In this document: positions 18,650 through 27,540 of the stretch, in pieces
How the letters are laid out: each line of letters opens with the position of its first letter
Position numbering within the stretch: position 1 is the first letter of the stretch
Origin: Sediminibacterium sp.
GTDB lineage: Bacteria; Bacteroidota; Bacteroidia; Chitinophagales; Chitinophagaceae
Assembly: GCA_016786865.1 (NCBI GenBank)
Contig: JAEUVE010000007.1
Location: 124,001-188,000, forward strand
DNA: 64,000 nt
Reading direction: 5' to 3'
The notes under the pieces: model-generated
Databases searched by the model: none
Told to the model about the DNA's origin: nothing
Seen by the model: the letters and a program-made list of their open reading frames with translations, nothing else
Made by a program: the position numbers and the translations under genes

Positions 18650-19312
18650 ATGAGAACGTTTTTCTTTCTTTTATCCGGTATGCTGTTTTCCGTAGCAGTT
18701 TTTTCGCAGAATATCTCTATTCTGCAAGATCCCATGTCTTCCAGGATTTTTAACATAGAGAAATATGCAGAAATCCGGGGAACCCCTTTTTTGACTGATA
18801 AATGGACCAGGGGATCGGTAACTACCACCAGGGGGATTTATGAAAATCTAGAACTCAAGTACAATGTATACGACAATGCACTATTCTTCAATAAAAATGA
18901 AGAAGCTTTTGAATTGCAGGATGATATTGTTTCTTTTACGCTGATGCATAAGTCCGGAACTTCGGGAGAGTACAGTACATATAAAAAAGGGATAGAAGGG
19001 CCGGGATTGTCTGCGCAGCAGTTTGTGCAGGTGTTGGCAGAGGGAAGAATTGATTTATACAGGTTGGATTTGAAGCATGTATCTGAAATGAGCGAGGTAA
19101 ATGCAGGAATGGTGAAAACCTTTACCGGCGGAATTAAATATTATGCAAAAAAAGACAAAGCTGTAACACTGATAAGAGCAGATAAAGATTCGGTGCTGTT
19201 GTTAGTACCAGACAAATCTGATCAGGTGAAAGAATTTATTACTTCTAATAAGATATCTTTTAGAAAGGAGGAGGACCTGATTAAAGTTCTTAAGTATTAT
19301 AACTCCTTATAA
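18650..19312 (+). CDS. Secreted protein of unknown function (220 aa)
   Basis: I do not recognise this family. Residues 1-19 are a clear signal peptide ending in VFSQ. The mature part is about 200 residues, mixed alpha/beta in appearance, with no cysteines in likely disulphide pairs, no lipobox and no C-terminal T9SS signal. The region DKWTRGSVTTTRGIYENLELKYNVYDNALFF reads like a beta-rich domain found in uncharacterised Bacteroidota exported proteins. The final ~40 residues (LLLVPDKSDQVKEFI onward) look helical. The gene lies between two hairpins: the SusD terminator upstream and a bidirectional terminator starting directly after its stop codon. It is therefore probably its own transcript, with a TAnnTTTA box at 18626-18633. 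A periplasmic location is likely. No function is proposed. Confidence 0.8.
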   Translation: MRTFFFLLSGMLFSVAVFSQNISILQDPMSSRIFNIEKYAEIRGTPFLTDKWTRGSVTTTRGIYENLELKYNVYDNALFFNKNEEAFELQDDIVSFTLMHKSGTSGEYSTYKKGIEGPGLSAQQFVQVLAEGRIDLYRLDLKHVSEMSEVNAGMVKTFTGGIKYYAKKDKAVTLIRADKDSVLLLVPDKSDQVKEFITSNKISFRKEEDLIKVLKYYNSL

Positions 19313-19352
19313 GTGCATAAAAAAAGAGGGCTTGCCCTCTTTTTTTATGCAC
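19313..19352. terminator. Bidirectional terminator between convergent genes
   Basis: A perfect 19-bp inverted repeat with a 2-base loop (19313-19331 and 19334-19352) has seven A on one side and seven T on the other, so it serves both strands. It begins at the base after the stop codon of the 220-residue protein and lies 13 bp from the thioredoxin gene end. Confidence 0.93.
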
Positions 19353-19365
19353 TGTATTACGTATT

Positions 19366-20502
19366 TCACTTCAGTATCTCAGCCAGTTTTTGTTCCAGTT
19401 CTGCCCCTCTTAAATCGGTAGCAATGATTTTTCCCTGTGGATCAATCAGTACATTGAATGGAATGGCATCGAATTGATACAGTCCCGGCATGCTGCTTTC
19501 CCATTGTTTCAGGTCGCTTACATGCTTCCAGTTTAATTTGTCGTCTTTAATGCCCTGTAACCAGGCTTCTTTGTCGTTATCCAGTGATACACCCAGGATG
19601 GTGAAATTCTTGCTCTTGTACTTGTTAAAGGCATTTACCACATTAGGGTTTTCCCTTCTGCAAGGGCCACACCAGCTTGCCCAGAAATCGACCAGCACAT
19701 ACTTTCCCTTCAGGCTGCTCAGTAAAAATGGCTTGCCATCAGTGTCGGGCAAATTAATTTCCGGAGCCTGCTGGTTCAGCAGGGCATAGGTTTTTGGAGC
19801 CGGCGCTTTTTGTGCAGCCGATGCATTTACCAGGTCTTTGATTTTTTGCAGGCCACTGTGCTCTTTGTACTGTGCTGCAGATTCATTTACCAGGGCATTC
19901 AGCTCTTCGGGTATCATGGTTCTGGATGCCATACCCAATGCGTAGTAACGGGCTGCCGGACTCTTACTTTCCTTTATAAAACTGCTTACAGACGCATTCA
20001 TACGTTTCATCTGCTGATCTCTGTCGGCCTTGGCAATGTTGAGCAAACTGTCTGTGCCGGTTTGCTTCTGTAGCGTATCGATGCGCATAAAGATGGCATA
20101 CAATGCAGAATCCTGTTTCCGGTAATCATTAAAAAGGGTGTGCAGGCTCTCTGAAGCTTTGGATCCCTTGAGGGTATAATCCCTGTAATGATTTACATCC
20201 AGCGCTACTTCTATATAGTCGTTGTCGTTTACAATCAGTACATCCGGACCATTTTCCAGCACAAGCCGGTAAAGTCCTTCCTCCCTGGCAATACCTTTCA
20301 GCGTAAAATTGCCATTTTTCTCAATTCTGCCAGAATCGAGTATTACAGGCTGCTCTCCACCAAATGGAAGCTCCTGCAGAAACACTTTGTCTGAAGGCGC
20401 ATTTTTAATGGTGCCTGTTACGGTGAAGCCCCCGTATTTTTTTTGCTGACAGGATCCAAACAATACTGTAGCACCCAGCAATAGCAAGGAGATTTTTTTC
20501 AT
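19366..20502 (-). CDS. TlpA-like thiol-disulphide oxidoreductase lipoprotein with DUF4369 domain
   Basis: This 378-residue protein has a lipoprotein signal with lipobox LFGSC (Cys18). An N-terminal DUF4369-type beta domain (about 25-120) and a helical linker lead to a C-terminal AhpC-TSA/TlpA thioredoxin domain (about 240-378). The redox motif WCGPC is at 277-281 and the cis-proline follows in IPFN near 348. By family knowledge it acts in the periplasm or at the outer membrane, reducing disulphides in exported proteins or in cytochrome c maturation; the specific client is unknown. It is the last gene of an alaS-gatB-tlpA operon, 6 bp after gatB, and the bidirectional terminator follows it. 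Confidence 0.92.
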   Translation of the reverse strand: MKKISLLLLGATVLFGSCQQKKYGGFTVTGTIKNAPSDKVFLQELPFGGEQPVILDSGRIEKNGNFTLKGIAREEGLYRLVLENGPDVLIVNDNDYIEVALDVNHYRDYTLKGSKASESLHTLFNDYRKQDSALYAIFMRIDTLQKQTGTDSLLNIAKADRDQQMKRMNASVSSFIKESKSPAARYYALGMASRTMIPEELNALVNESAAQYKEHSGLQKIKDLVNASAAQKAPAPKTYALLNQQAPEINLPDTDGKPFLLSSLKGKYVLVDFWASWCGPCRRENPNVVNAFNKYKSKNFTILGVSLDNDKEAWLQGIKDDKLNWKHVSDLKQWESSMPGLYQFDAIPFNVLIDPQGKIIATDLRGAELEQKLAEILK

Positions 20503-20508
20503 GTATGG

Positions 20509-21948
20509 TTAATTGTTAAGTTTTGTTTCGAGTAGTTGTGTTACCAGTTTGGGATCGGCTTTTCCTTTACTTCTTTTTTTAACATCTCCCACAAATAAAC
20601 CAATGAGTCCCTTTTTTCCTTTTTTGTACTCAGCTACTTTCTCTGGCATAGAAGTCAATGCTTCATCTACCCATTTTTCCAGCTCACTGGCATCACTCAC
20701 CTGTAGCAACTGCAGTTTTTCGGCAATTGCCATTGGCGCTTCGTTGCTTTCGGCAATTACCGGCAGTACACGGGTAGCTGCTACAGAAAAGCTTACCTGT
20801 CCGGATTCTACCAGTAGAATAAGCGCTGCGAGTTGCTGTGGTTGTAGCCTAAACTGTTCAAAATCCAGCGCATGTTCATTCAGGTATTGCCGGATCGGCC
20901 CCAACATCCAGTTTGCCAGCGCCTTATAAGAACTGGTGTGTTGAATTACTTTGCTGAAATAAGCGACCATAGCTTTGTCTTCGCATAGTTGCGCGGCATC
21001 ATACAGACTGAGCCCGTATTGCTGCTGATATTGATGAATTAATACAGCTGGTAGCTCGGGTAATGCATTTTGAATGGCCTGTATATAGCTCTCCGATAAA
21101 ACCAGTGCAGGCAGATCAGGATCCGGAAAATACCGGTAGTCATTGGCTTCTTCTTTGTCGCGTATGGCAAAAGTGGTATCGGTGGCTGCATCAAAGCTGC
21201 GTGTTTGCTGTTTGATGCTGTTGCCTGCTTCTACCTCTGCAATCATCCGGTCTATCTCAAATTCAATGGCTTTTTTTACATTTCGAATGGAGTTGAGGTT
21301 CTTCACTTCCACCTTGGTCCCCAATCGTGTCTCTCCTTTTAATCTTATAGAAACATTAGCATCGCAACGAAGGCTGCCCTCTTCCATATTTCCGTCACAA
21401 ATGTTCAGCCATCTTACCAGTTTACGTATTTCTGTAACGTATTGCCAGGCTTCTTCTGCAGAATAGATATCGGGTTCAGTAACAATTTCTATCAGGGGTG
21501 TTCCTGCCCTGTTTAAATCGATACAGGTGTATCGATCATCTATATCGTGTATGCTCTTGCCGGCATCTTCTTCCAGATGAATCCTGTTGAGCCGAACAGA
21601 TCTTTCTCCGTCTCCGGATTTGATCTTTATGCTGCCGCCTTTGCAAATGGGTGTAGTATGTTGTGAAATCTGATATCCTTTTGGCAGGTCGGGATAGAAG
21701 TAGTTTTTTCGGGCAAACCAGTTCTTTTTTTCAATCTCACAACCACAGGCCAGTCCCATCTTTACAGCATATTCCACGGCTTTCTTATTAACCCTTGGTA
21801 AAGTGCCCGGATGGCCCAGGGTAATGGGGCTTACATGCGTATTGGGCTCTGCGCCAAATGTGGTACTGTCTCCGCAAAATAATTTACTGGTGGTAGACAG
21901 TTGTGCGTGCACTTCCAACCCAATGACTGCTTCGTATTTCCCGTTCAT
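20509..21948 (-). CDS. gatB: Asp-tRNA(Asn)/Glu-tRNA(Gln) amidotransferase subunit B
   Basis: This 479-residue protein matches the normal GatB length. The N-terminal kinase-like amidotransferase domain includes IGLEVHAQL at residues 9-17, the FCGDS segment, LGHPGTLPRVN, and FYPDLPKGYQISQ. NDYRYFPDPDLPAL follows, and the C-terminal tRNA-binding YqeY-like tail ends in KGKADPKLVTQLLETKL. GatB phosphorylates and transamidates Glu-tRNA(Gln) or Asp-tRNA(Asn), using ammonia delivered from GatA. gatA and gatC are not in the window, which is common in Bacteroidota. It lies 3 bp after alaS and 6 bp before the TlpA-like gene on the same strand, so they are probably co-transcribed. Confidence 0.97.
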   Translation of the reverse strand: MNGKYEAVIGLEVHAQLSTTSKLFCGDSTTFGAEPNTHVSPITLGHPGTLPRVNKKAVEYAVKMGLACGCEIEKKNWFARKNYFYPDLPKGYQISQHTTPICKGGSIKIKSGDGERSVRLNRIHLEEDAGKSIHDIDDRYTCIDLNRAGTPLIEIVTEPDIYSAEEAWQYVTEIRKLVRWLNICDGNMEEGSLRCDANVSIRLKGETRLGTKVEVKNLNSIRNVKKAIEFEIDRMIAEVEAGNSIKQQTRSFDAATDTTFAIRDKEEANDYRYFPDPDLPALVLSESYIQAIQNALPELPAVLIHQYQQQYGLSLYDAAQLCEDKAMVAYFSKVIQHTSSYKALANWMLGPIRQYLNEHALDFEQFRLQPQQLAALILLVESGQVSFSVAATRVLPVIAESNEAPMAIAEKLQLLQVSDASELEKWVDEALTSMPEKVAEYKKGKKGLIGLFVGDVKKRSKGKADPKLVTQLLETKLNN

Positions 21949-21951
21949 AAA

Positions 21952-24573
21952 TTAGCCTATTAACCCTTTTATTTTTTCTATTACAGCGGGTAGATTAGAT
22001 GCATCCTGGCCACCAGCTGTAGCCAGCGTTTTCTGCCCTCCGCCACCGCCTTTGATTAATGGCGCAATCTGTTCCTTAATGATTTTTGGCGCTTCAAGTC
22101 CTTTTGATTCAGCCAGTGTTTCATCTATCAGTACAGCTACCTGAGCCTTGCCTTCTACATTTGCAGCAAGCACTACGAGGTAATTGTTCAGGTCTTTCTT
22201 TAATTCGAAGCAGAGTTTTTTTACAGCATCTGCACTACCAGCCTCCACTACCTGTCCTACAAAAGAAATGCCGTTGATGGTTTCTACTTTGCCAAGGAGT
22301 TCCTGATAGGTCAGCTGCAATTGTTTTGCTTCAAAAGATTCTATTTTCTTACGCAATTCTACATTTTCATGCAGTACCTGCTCGGCTGCTTTCAACAGTT
22401 CTTTTGGATTTCTGAACAGCTCTTTTATCTGCTGCAACTGCTCCAGCTCCTGGCTGATTAATGTTGCGGCTGCTTCTCCACATACAGCTTCAATTCTTCG
22501 TACGCCGGCGGCTACGGCAGATTCATGTTGTATTTTAAAATAGCCTAGTTCTCCTGTTGCACCTACATGCGTTCCTCCACACAACTCAATGGAGTAGTTG
22601 GGGTCCATGATTACCACCCGAACAATATCGCCGTATTTTTCTCCGAACAGGGCCATGGCGCCCAGCGCAACGGCCTCATCCTTCTTCATTTCTTTTATGT
22701 AAACGGGTACATTGGCTCTGATCTTCTCATTTACGATTTGCTCTACCTGAGCCATTTCTTCTTCCGTCATTTTTGCAAAATGCGAGAAGTCGAAGCGAAG
22801 CATGCTGTCGTTGACCATACTTCCTTTCTGTGCCACGTGGGTGCCCAGTACTTTGCGCAGTGCTGCGTGCATCAGATGCGTTGCGCTGTGGTGCACCGTT
22901 GTTTTCATTCTCTTTTCCCTGTCTACCGTGGCAATAATACTTGCATTGATATCGGAAGGCAGGCTTTCGGTAAAATGAATAATCAGGTTGTTTTCTTTTT
23001 TTGTATCGGTAACCCTGATTTTTTCTCCTTCAAAATCGAGTATGCCGGTATCACCAACCTGTCCGCCACTTTCTGCATAAAACGGAGTTCCTGCCAATAC
23101 CAACTGGAAAGATTCTTTTCCCTTCGCCTTAACTTTTCTGTATTTGATCAGTTTGGTTTTTACCTCCAGGGAATCATAGCCCACAAATTCCTGCAATGCA
23201 TCCGGATCTGTTTCCACCCAGTCTTCCGTGTCCATGGTAGTTGCGGCACGGCTTCTGTTTTTTTGCTGTTGCATTTCCGCATCAAATCCTGCTTCATCGA
23301 TTGCAAAATTGTTTTCAGCGGCGATCAGTCTGGTTAAATCTATCGGGAAGCCAAATGTGTCGAATAATTCAAATGCGGCTTTGCCTTCAATCTGTTTGCC
23401 GGTTGCATTTGCAATGATGTCGTCCATTCTTTTCAATCCCTTATCGAGGGTACGCAGGAAGGCATCTTCTTCTTCCTTCACCACTTTGGAAACAAATTCG
23501 AGTTGCAGGTGCAGTTCGGGGAATACCTGCTCAAACTGTTTGGCCAGTACCGGCATCAGCTGGTAGAGCAATGGCTGTTTATAGTTCAGGTGAGAGTAGT
23601 AGTAACGAACAGCTCTTCTTAAAATTCTTCTGATCACATATCCTGCCCCGGTATTGGAAGGCAGTTGACCGTCGGCAATGGTAAATCCGATGGCGCGTAT
23701 ATGATCGGCCAGCACCCGAAATGCAATGGCCTGTTTGCTGTTACCAAAATCGTAGGTAATACCGGTGATCTTTTCGATGGCAGCAATGGTTCCTGTAAAT
23801 ACATCCGTATCGTAGTTGCTGTTTTTTCCCTGAATAACCCTTACCAGTCTTTCAAAGCCCATTCCGGTATCTACATGTTTGGCAGGCAATGATTCCAGTG
23901 AGCCGTCTTTGAGGCGGTTGAACTGCATGAATACATTATTCCAGATTTCGATCACCTGCGGGTGGTCGTTGTTGACCAGTGTTTTACCGTCTACCAGCGC
24001 GCGCTCCTCATTGGTGCGGCAGTCTACGTGTATTTCGGAACAGGGACCGCAAGGGCCGGTATCGCCCATTTCCCAGAAATTGTCTTTCTTATTGCCCAAC
24101 AGGATTCTGTCGGGTGAAATAATTTTCTTCCACTCTTCGTAAGCTTCTGTATCCCTTTCCAGATTCTCTTTGGCGTCTCCTTCAAAAATGGTTACATAAA
24201 TGCGGTCTTTGTCGATCTTGTAGATTTCGGTCAGCAGTTCCCAGCTCCAGGCAATGGCTTCTGCTTTAAAATAATCTCCAAAACTCCAGTTTCCGAGCAT
24301 TTCGAACATGGTATGGTGATAGGTATCTACCCCCACTTCTTCCAGGTCATTGTGCTTGCCACTTACCCGGAGGCATTTTTGGGTATCTGCCACCCGAGGG
24401 AACTCTGGTTTCCGGTTACCCAGGAAATAATCTTTGAACTGGTTCATCCCTGCATTGGTAAACAGGAGCGTAGGGTCATTTTTAACTACAATTGGTGCAG
24501 AAGCAACGATTTGATGCTTTTTTGAAGCAAAAAAATCCAAAAATTGCTGGCGAATTTCAGAACTCGTCATCAT
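21952..24573 (-). CDS. alaS: Alanyl-tRNA synthetase
   Basis: This 873-residue protein has the full AlaRS layout. It begins with the class II catalytic core, including the TLLFTNAGMNQFKD segment, RVADTQKCLRVSGKHNDLEEVG and FEMLGNWSFGDYFK. The editing domain carries the zinc ligands HHSATHLMH and CGGTHV. A DHHA1-type C-terminal domain has a GGGGGQKTLATAGGQD loop. It charges tRNA(Ala) and hydrolyses Ser-/Gly-tRNA(Ala). The start is one of two adjacent ATG codons (24573 or 24570). It is the first gene of the alaS-gatB-tlpA operon and diverges from the M23 peptidase gene. A TACCTTTG box on the minus strand at 24637-24644 is its likely promoter element. Confidence 0.98.
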   Translation of the reverse strand: MMTSSEIRQQFLDFFASKKHQIVASAPIVVKNDPTLLFTNAGMNQFKDYFLGNRKPEFPRVADTQKCLRVSGKHNDLEEVGVDTYHHTMFEMLGNWSFGDYFKAEAIAWSWELLTEIYKIDKDRIYVTIFEGDAKENLERDTEAYEEWKKIISPDRILLGNKKDNFWEMGDTGPCGPCSEIHVDCRTNEERALVDGKTLVNNDHPQVIEIWNNVFMQFNRLKDGSLESLPAKHVDTGMGFERLVRVIQGKNSNYDTDVFTGTIAAIEKITGITYDFGNSKQAIAFRVLADHIRAIGFTIADGQLPSNTGAGYVIRRILRRAVRYYYSHLNYKQPLLYQLMPVLAKQFEQVFPELHLQLEFVSKVVKEEEDAFLRTLDKGLKRMDDIIANATGKQIEGKAAFELFDTFGFPIDLTRLIAAENNFAIDEAGFDAEMQQQKNRSRAATTMDTEDWVETDPDALQEFVGYDSLEVKTKLIKYRKVKAKGKESFQLVLAGTPFYAESGGQVGDTGILDFEGEKIRVTDTKKENNLIIHFTESLPSDINASIIATVDREKRMKTTVHHSATHLMHAALRKVLGTHVAQKGSMVNDSMLRFDFSHFAKMTEEEMAQVEQIVNEKIRANVPVYIKEMKKDEAVALGAMALFGEKYGDIVRVVIMDPNYSIELCGGTHVGATGELGYFKIQHESAVAAGVRRIEAVCGEAAATLISQELEQLQQIKELFRNPKELLKAAEQVLHENVELRKKIESFEAKQLQLTYQELLGKVETINGISFVGQVVEAGSADAVKKLCFELKKDLNNYLVVLAANVEGKAQVAVLIDETLAESKGLEAPKIIKEQIAPLIKGGGGGQKTLATAGGQDASNLPAVIEKIKGLIG

Positions 24574-24610
24574 GTATCACTTTTTATGTCCCTTTTTAGG
24601 GCTTAGAAAC

Positions 24611-24618
24611 TATATTTG
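24611..24618 (+). promoter_or_regulatory. Candidate -7 box for M23 peptidase gene
   Basis: TATATTTG is a perfect match to the Bacteroidota -7 consensus TAnnTTTG, 64 bp before the chosen ATG. Transcription from here would exclude the longer in-frame start near 24572. Confidence 0.45.
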
Positions 24619-24636
24619 TTGGCATTTCAGGGAGAG

Positions 24637-24644
24637 CAAAGGTA
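24637..24644 (-). promoter_or_regulatory. Candidate -7 box for alaS operon
   Basis: The minus strand reads TACCTTTG, a perfect TAnnTTTG match in the divergent gap, 63 bp before the alaS start. No clear -33 TTG sits at the right distance. Confidence 0.4.
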
Positions 24645-24682
24645 AGGATTTAGGCGGCTTTGACCCCCAGGAACAATCACGA

Positions 24683-25654
24683 ATGAAAAAGGTAAAATAC
24701 TTCTTTAATACCCATACGCTCAGATACGAGAAGCTGACCACCCCATTGCGGGTTCGCCTCCTGCAGGTAATCGGCTATATCGCGGCCTCCATAGTTACCG
24801 GTATCCTCATTTTTGCCATCACATTTCGGTATATCGATTCGCCCAAGGAGAAATACATGCGTCAGCAAAACGACGATTTGAGGCAGAATTACAGTGTACT
24901 GATGGAGCGGGTGAAGCAGCTGGAACTGCAAATGGATGAGATTGAGAACAGAGACAATAACGTTTATCGTTCCATCTTTGGCTCCGATCCGATTCCAGAC
25001 AGTGCCAGGGTAAAAGATATTGAGGCAAAAAAAGAAGTGAAACTGGTTCAGAGTATGGGAGAAACAGAACTGGTGAACAGTATGGCTGCCCAATTGAACA
25101 ATCTTTCGCTTCGGCTGAGCTTTCAGGCAAAATCCTTTGTAGACATAGCCGATATGGTCAAGAACAAGGAAAAGCTCCTTGCTGCAACCCCATCGATCCA
25201 GCCAGTAAGCAATAAAAATTTGAACCGGATCGCTTCCGGATTCGGATACCGGATTGATCCGATCTATAAAGACCGGAGATTACATGCCGGACTTGATTTT
25301 ACTGCCCCATCCGGAACACCTATTTATGCAACTGCAGACGGTGTAGTCCGTGATGCCGGCTTCAATACGGGAGGCTATGGAAACAGGGTTGTGATCAATC
25401 ATGGATTTGGGTATCAGACCACTTATTCGCATATGTACCGGATCAAGGCCCGGGTTGGCCAAAGGGTGAAACGCGGAGAAGTGATTGGCTATGTGGGAAG
25501 CACCGGTAAGAGTACAGGACCACATTGCCACTACGAAGTTCACAGAAACGGAGTGGCTGTAGATCCGATTTACTATTTCTACAACGACCTTACACCGGCG
25601 CAGTTCGACCGCATCCTGAAGCTGGCTGCAGCGAGCAACCAAAGTTTTGATTAA
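24683..25654 (+). CDS. Membrane-anchored M23 (LytM-type) peptidoglycan endopeptidase
   Basis: This is a 323-residue protein from ATG 24683. The reading frame continues upstream to 24572, but those residues are not protein-like and the divergent promoter lies there. It begins MKKVKYFFNTHTLRYEK, has one transmembrane helix (about 30-52) and a coiled coil (about 60-100). The C-terminal LytM domain has zinc ligands H201 and D205 (HAGLD) and H281/H283 (HCH in GPHCHYEV). All metal ligands are present, so it is probably active rather than a degenerate activator. It would cut peptide crosslinks in the periplasm, for growth or division. Its divergent neighbour is alaS. Confidence 0.92.
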   Translation: MKKVKYFFNTHTLRYEKLTTPLRVRLLQVIGYIAASIVTGILIFAITFRYIDSPKEKYMRQQNDDLRQNYSVLMERVKQLELQMDEIENRDNNVYRSIFGSDPIPDSARVKDIEAKKEVKLVQSMGETELVNSMAAQLNNLSLRLSFQAKSFVDIADMVKNKEKLLAATPSIQPVSNKNLNRIASGFGYRIDPIYKDRRLHAGLDFTAPSGTPIYATADGVVRDAGFNTGGYGNRVVINHGFGYQTTYSHMYRIKARVGQRVKRGEVIGYVGSTGKSTGPHCHYEVHRNGVAVDPIYYFYNDLTPAQFDRILKLAAASNQSFD

Positions 25655-25709
25655 TGACTAATGCATTGCTTCCACAAGAACTGATGCTCCAAAAATGGGT
25701 TGATGGGTA

Positions 25710-26141
25710 TTAACTGCTGTGGTCTGCAATGATGACCCAATTTCCATTGATTTTTTTAAATAGCAGGGTATAGTGTCCGCTTACATTCCCGGCTTGTCTG
25801 GTCAGGGCCCATTTGCCCAGCACAAACCAGGTGTCTTTAGACAAGGGCCGTACTTGCAGCAGGGTGAATTCCAGCTCGCCCATGGTGGCATGGTCGGGAT
25901 AGCTTTTGCGATAATTCTGAAGCGTGGTTTGATATCCGTATGTAGGTCCGTTTTTTCCTACAAATAAAAGACTGTCGTTTTTCCAGTAGCCTTCCATGAA
26001 GGCTTCCAGGTTACCGCTGTTCCAGGCAGCTGTTTGTCTGGCAAGTGTTTGCCGGATAATTGCTTCCGGATTTTCTGTGGTTTTTTGCGCAATGATATTG
26101 TTCATGAACAAAAGGGCTGCAAACAGGGTAAATACTTTCAT
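25710..26141 (-). CDS. Secreted NTF2-like (DUF4440/SnoaL-type) protein
   Basis: This 143-residue protein has a signal peptide (about 1-18, ending IIAQ). The mature part follows the NTF2-like pattern of DUF4440 proteins: an N-terminal helix with RQTAAWNSGNLEAFMEGYW, the YGYQTTLQNYRKSYP helix, and beta strands ending HYTLLFKKINGNWVIIADHSS. Members of this fold bind small ligands or act as accessory domains; no catalytic residues can be assigned. It lies 61 bp after mnmD on the same strand and may be read through from it, without an obvious functional link. Confidence 0.85.
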   Translation of the reverse strand: MKVFTLFAALLFMNNIIAQKTTENPEAIIRQTLARQTAAWNSGNLEAFMEGYWKNDSLLFVGKNGPTYGYQTTLQNYRKSYPDHATMGELEFTLLQVRPLSKDTWFVLGKWALTRQAGNVSGHYTLLFKKINGNWVIIADHSS

Positions 26142-26202
26142 TGAACCTTTTTTGATGATATGGTAATATACAAATATTCCGTCACCGGGTTGCTCCGGAG
26201 AA

Positions 26203-26919
26203 TCAATTGCAGTCCTGTGCCTGCATTTCCTGTTTAATAGCCCTTACCATTTCGCGCTTGCCGTAAGGTCCCTGGATTCTGTTTGCAATAAATCCTGCAG
26301 CTTCCATGGCACGCCTCACAACAGTTTTACTGCAGTAGGTTACCAGGATGCCACCGGGCAGAAGTAGCTGATACAGTTGCTGAAAGGCTTCTGCTGTCCA
26401 CAACTCAGGTTGTGCGGAAGGTGCAAAAGCATCGTAGTAAATGCAATGAAATCCTGCTGAACCATCTTTGATGGCTGCAGCAGAAAATGAATCGGATAAA
26501 CGATAGGATTCAAGCGGAATATTCAGTTTTTGTAAACTGAAATGAGCAGCAATGGCAACCTGTTTGTTCCATTCAGCAGTGAGTATGGCTTTGAACAAGG
26601 CTGGCTCTTTCAGCAGGTTGCCATGGTTGAGTGGCAGGTATTCTTCGGGTGTTAAGGGATATGCTTCCAGGCCGGTGTATTCGATGATGCGGTTGGTTTG
26701 TTGTGCTTTGATGGCCGTGAGTAGTGCATTCAGTCCTGTGCCGAATCCAACCTCCAGTATCTTTACAGCAGGTTGTGGGGAAATGTATTGCAGACCGGAA
26801 CGGATAAATACATGCAAACTCTCCTGAACAGCACCGTGTTTACTGTGATACATGGTCTGTAATGCCGGAATAGCAATTGTATGAGACCCATCTGCCGTTT
26901 GTTGAATGATTCTTTCCAT
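26203..26919 (-). CDS. mnmD: tRNA 5-methylaminomethyl-2-thiouridine methyltransferase MnmD-type
   Basis: This is a 238-residue SAM-dependent methyltransferase. The Rossmann motif ILEVGFGTGLNALL lies near residues 54-67, with the acidic SAM ribose ligand in YTGLEAYPL. A YYDAFAPSAQPELW motif is typical of the MnmC1/DUF752 family. It lacks the FAD oxidase half of the two-domain E. coli MnmC, as expected for stand-alone MnmD. It catalyses the last step, nm5s2U to mnm5s2U, at the tRNA wobble position. I chose ATG 26919. An earlier in-frame ATG at 26964 would run into the divergent glycosylase gene. Only 27 bp separate the two divergent starts. Confidence 0.88.
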   Translation of the reverse strand: MERIIQQTADGSHTIAIPALQTMYHSKHGAVQESLHVFIRSGLQYISPQPAVKILEVGFGTGLNALLTAIKAQQTNRIIEYTGLEAYPLTPEEYLPLNHGNLLKEPALFKAILTAEWNKQVAIAAHFSLQKLNIPLESYRLSDSFSAAAIKDGSAGFHCIYYDAFAPSAQPELWTAEAFQQLYQLLLPGGILVTYCSKTVVRRAMEAAGFIANRIQGPYGKREMVRAIKQEMQAQDCN

Positions 26920-26946
26920 CTTGTGCAAAATAATTAACTTACCGGT

Positions 26947-27540
26947 ATGGACTATGTGCAACATCTTTCAAAAGATAAAAAGCTGGCCAGGGTCATTGGG
27001 AAAGACCTGCATCAGCTGAAGATGCGAAGAAATATCCCGATTCGTTTAATGGCCGGAATTATGAGCCAGCAACTGAGTACAAAAGTGGCGGAGGTAATTT
27101 TTAAGCGATTTCTGCAACTTTATCAGGGAAAGGAGCCCCGGCCACAGCAGGTGCTGGATACGCCTCCGGAAACGCTTCGTTCCATTGGTCTGAGTAATGC
27201 CAAAGTAAACTATGTAAAACAGGTGGCTGCTTTTTGTATAGAGCAGGGCATCACCGATAGAAAACTGCATAAACTATCCAATGAGGAGATCATTGAATTG
27301 CTGGTACAAATTAAAGGAGTGGGCAGGTGGACAGTGGAAATGCTGCTGATGTTCAGCCTGGGGCGTGAAGATGTTTTTGCTGTGGACGACCTGGGTATAC
27401 AACAGGCCATGGCTGCTATTTACGGGCTGGATTCCTCCAATAAAAAGACCCTGAAAGCAGAGATGCTGAAAATATCTTCCAAATGGAGCCCTTACAGAAC
27501 CTATGCCTGCCTGCATCTCTGGCGTTGGAAAGATGTTTAG
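26947..27540 (+). CDS. DNA-3-methyladenine glycosylase II (AlkA-type HhH-GPD)
   Basis: This 197-residue protein is a compact HhH-GPD glycosylase without the extra N-terminal domain of E. coli AlkA. It has IMSQQLSTKVAEVIFKRF near residues 38-55, the helix-hairpin-helix LVQIKGVGRWTVEMLLMFSL (about 120-139), and the catalytic aspartate in FAVDDLGI just after. The tail YACLHLWRWK is also typical. There is no C-terminal iron-sulphur cluster, unlike Nth. It removes alkylated purines as the first step of base-excision repair. It diverges from mnmD and its last 4 bp overlap the end of the convergent ppc gene. Confidence 0.92.
   Translation: MDYVQHLSKDKKLARVIGKDLHQLKMRRNIPIRLMAGIMSQQLSTKVAEVIFKRFLQLYQGKEPRPQQVLDTPPETLRSIGLSNAKVNYVKQVAAFCIEQGITDRKLHKLSNEEIIELLVQIKGVGRWTVEMLLMFSLGREDVFAVDDLGIQQAMAAIYGLDSSNKKTLKAEMLKISSKWSPYRTYACLHLWRWKDV

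Noticed and set aside
22567..23337. 256-codon plus-strand frame inside alaS
   Set aside because: Opposite the editing-domain region of alaS, with a Cys/Phe/His-rich composition typical of antisense translation.
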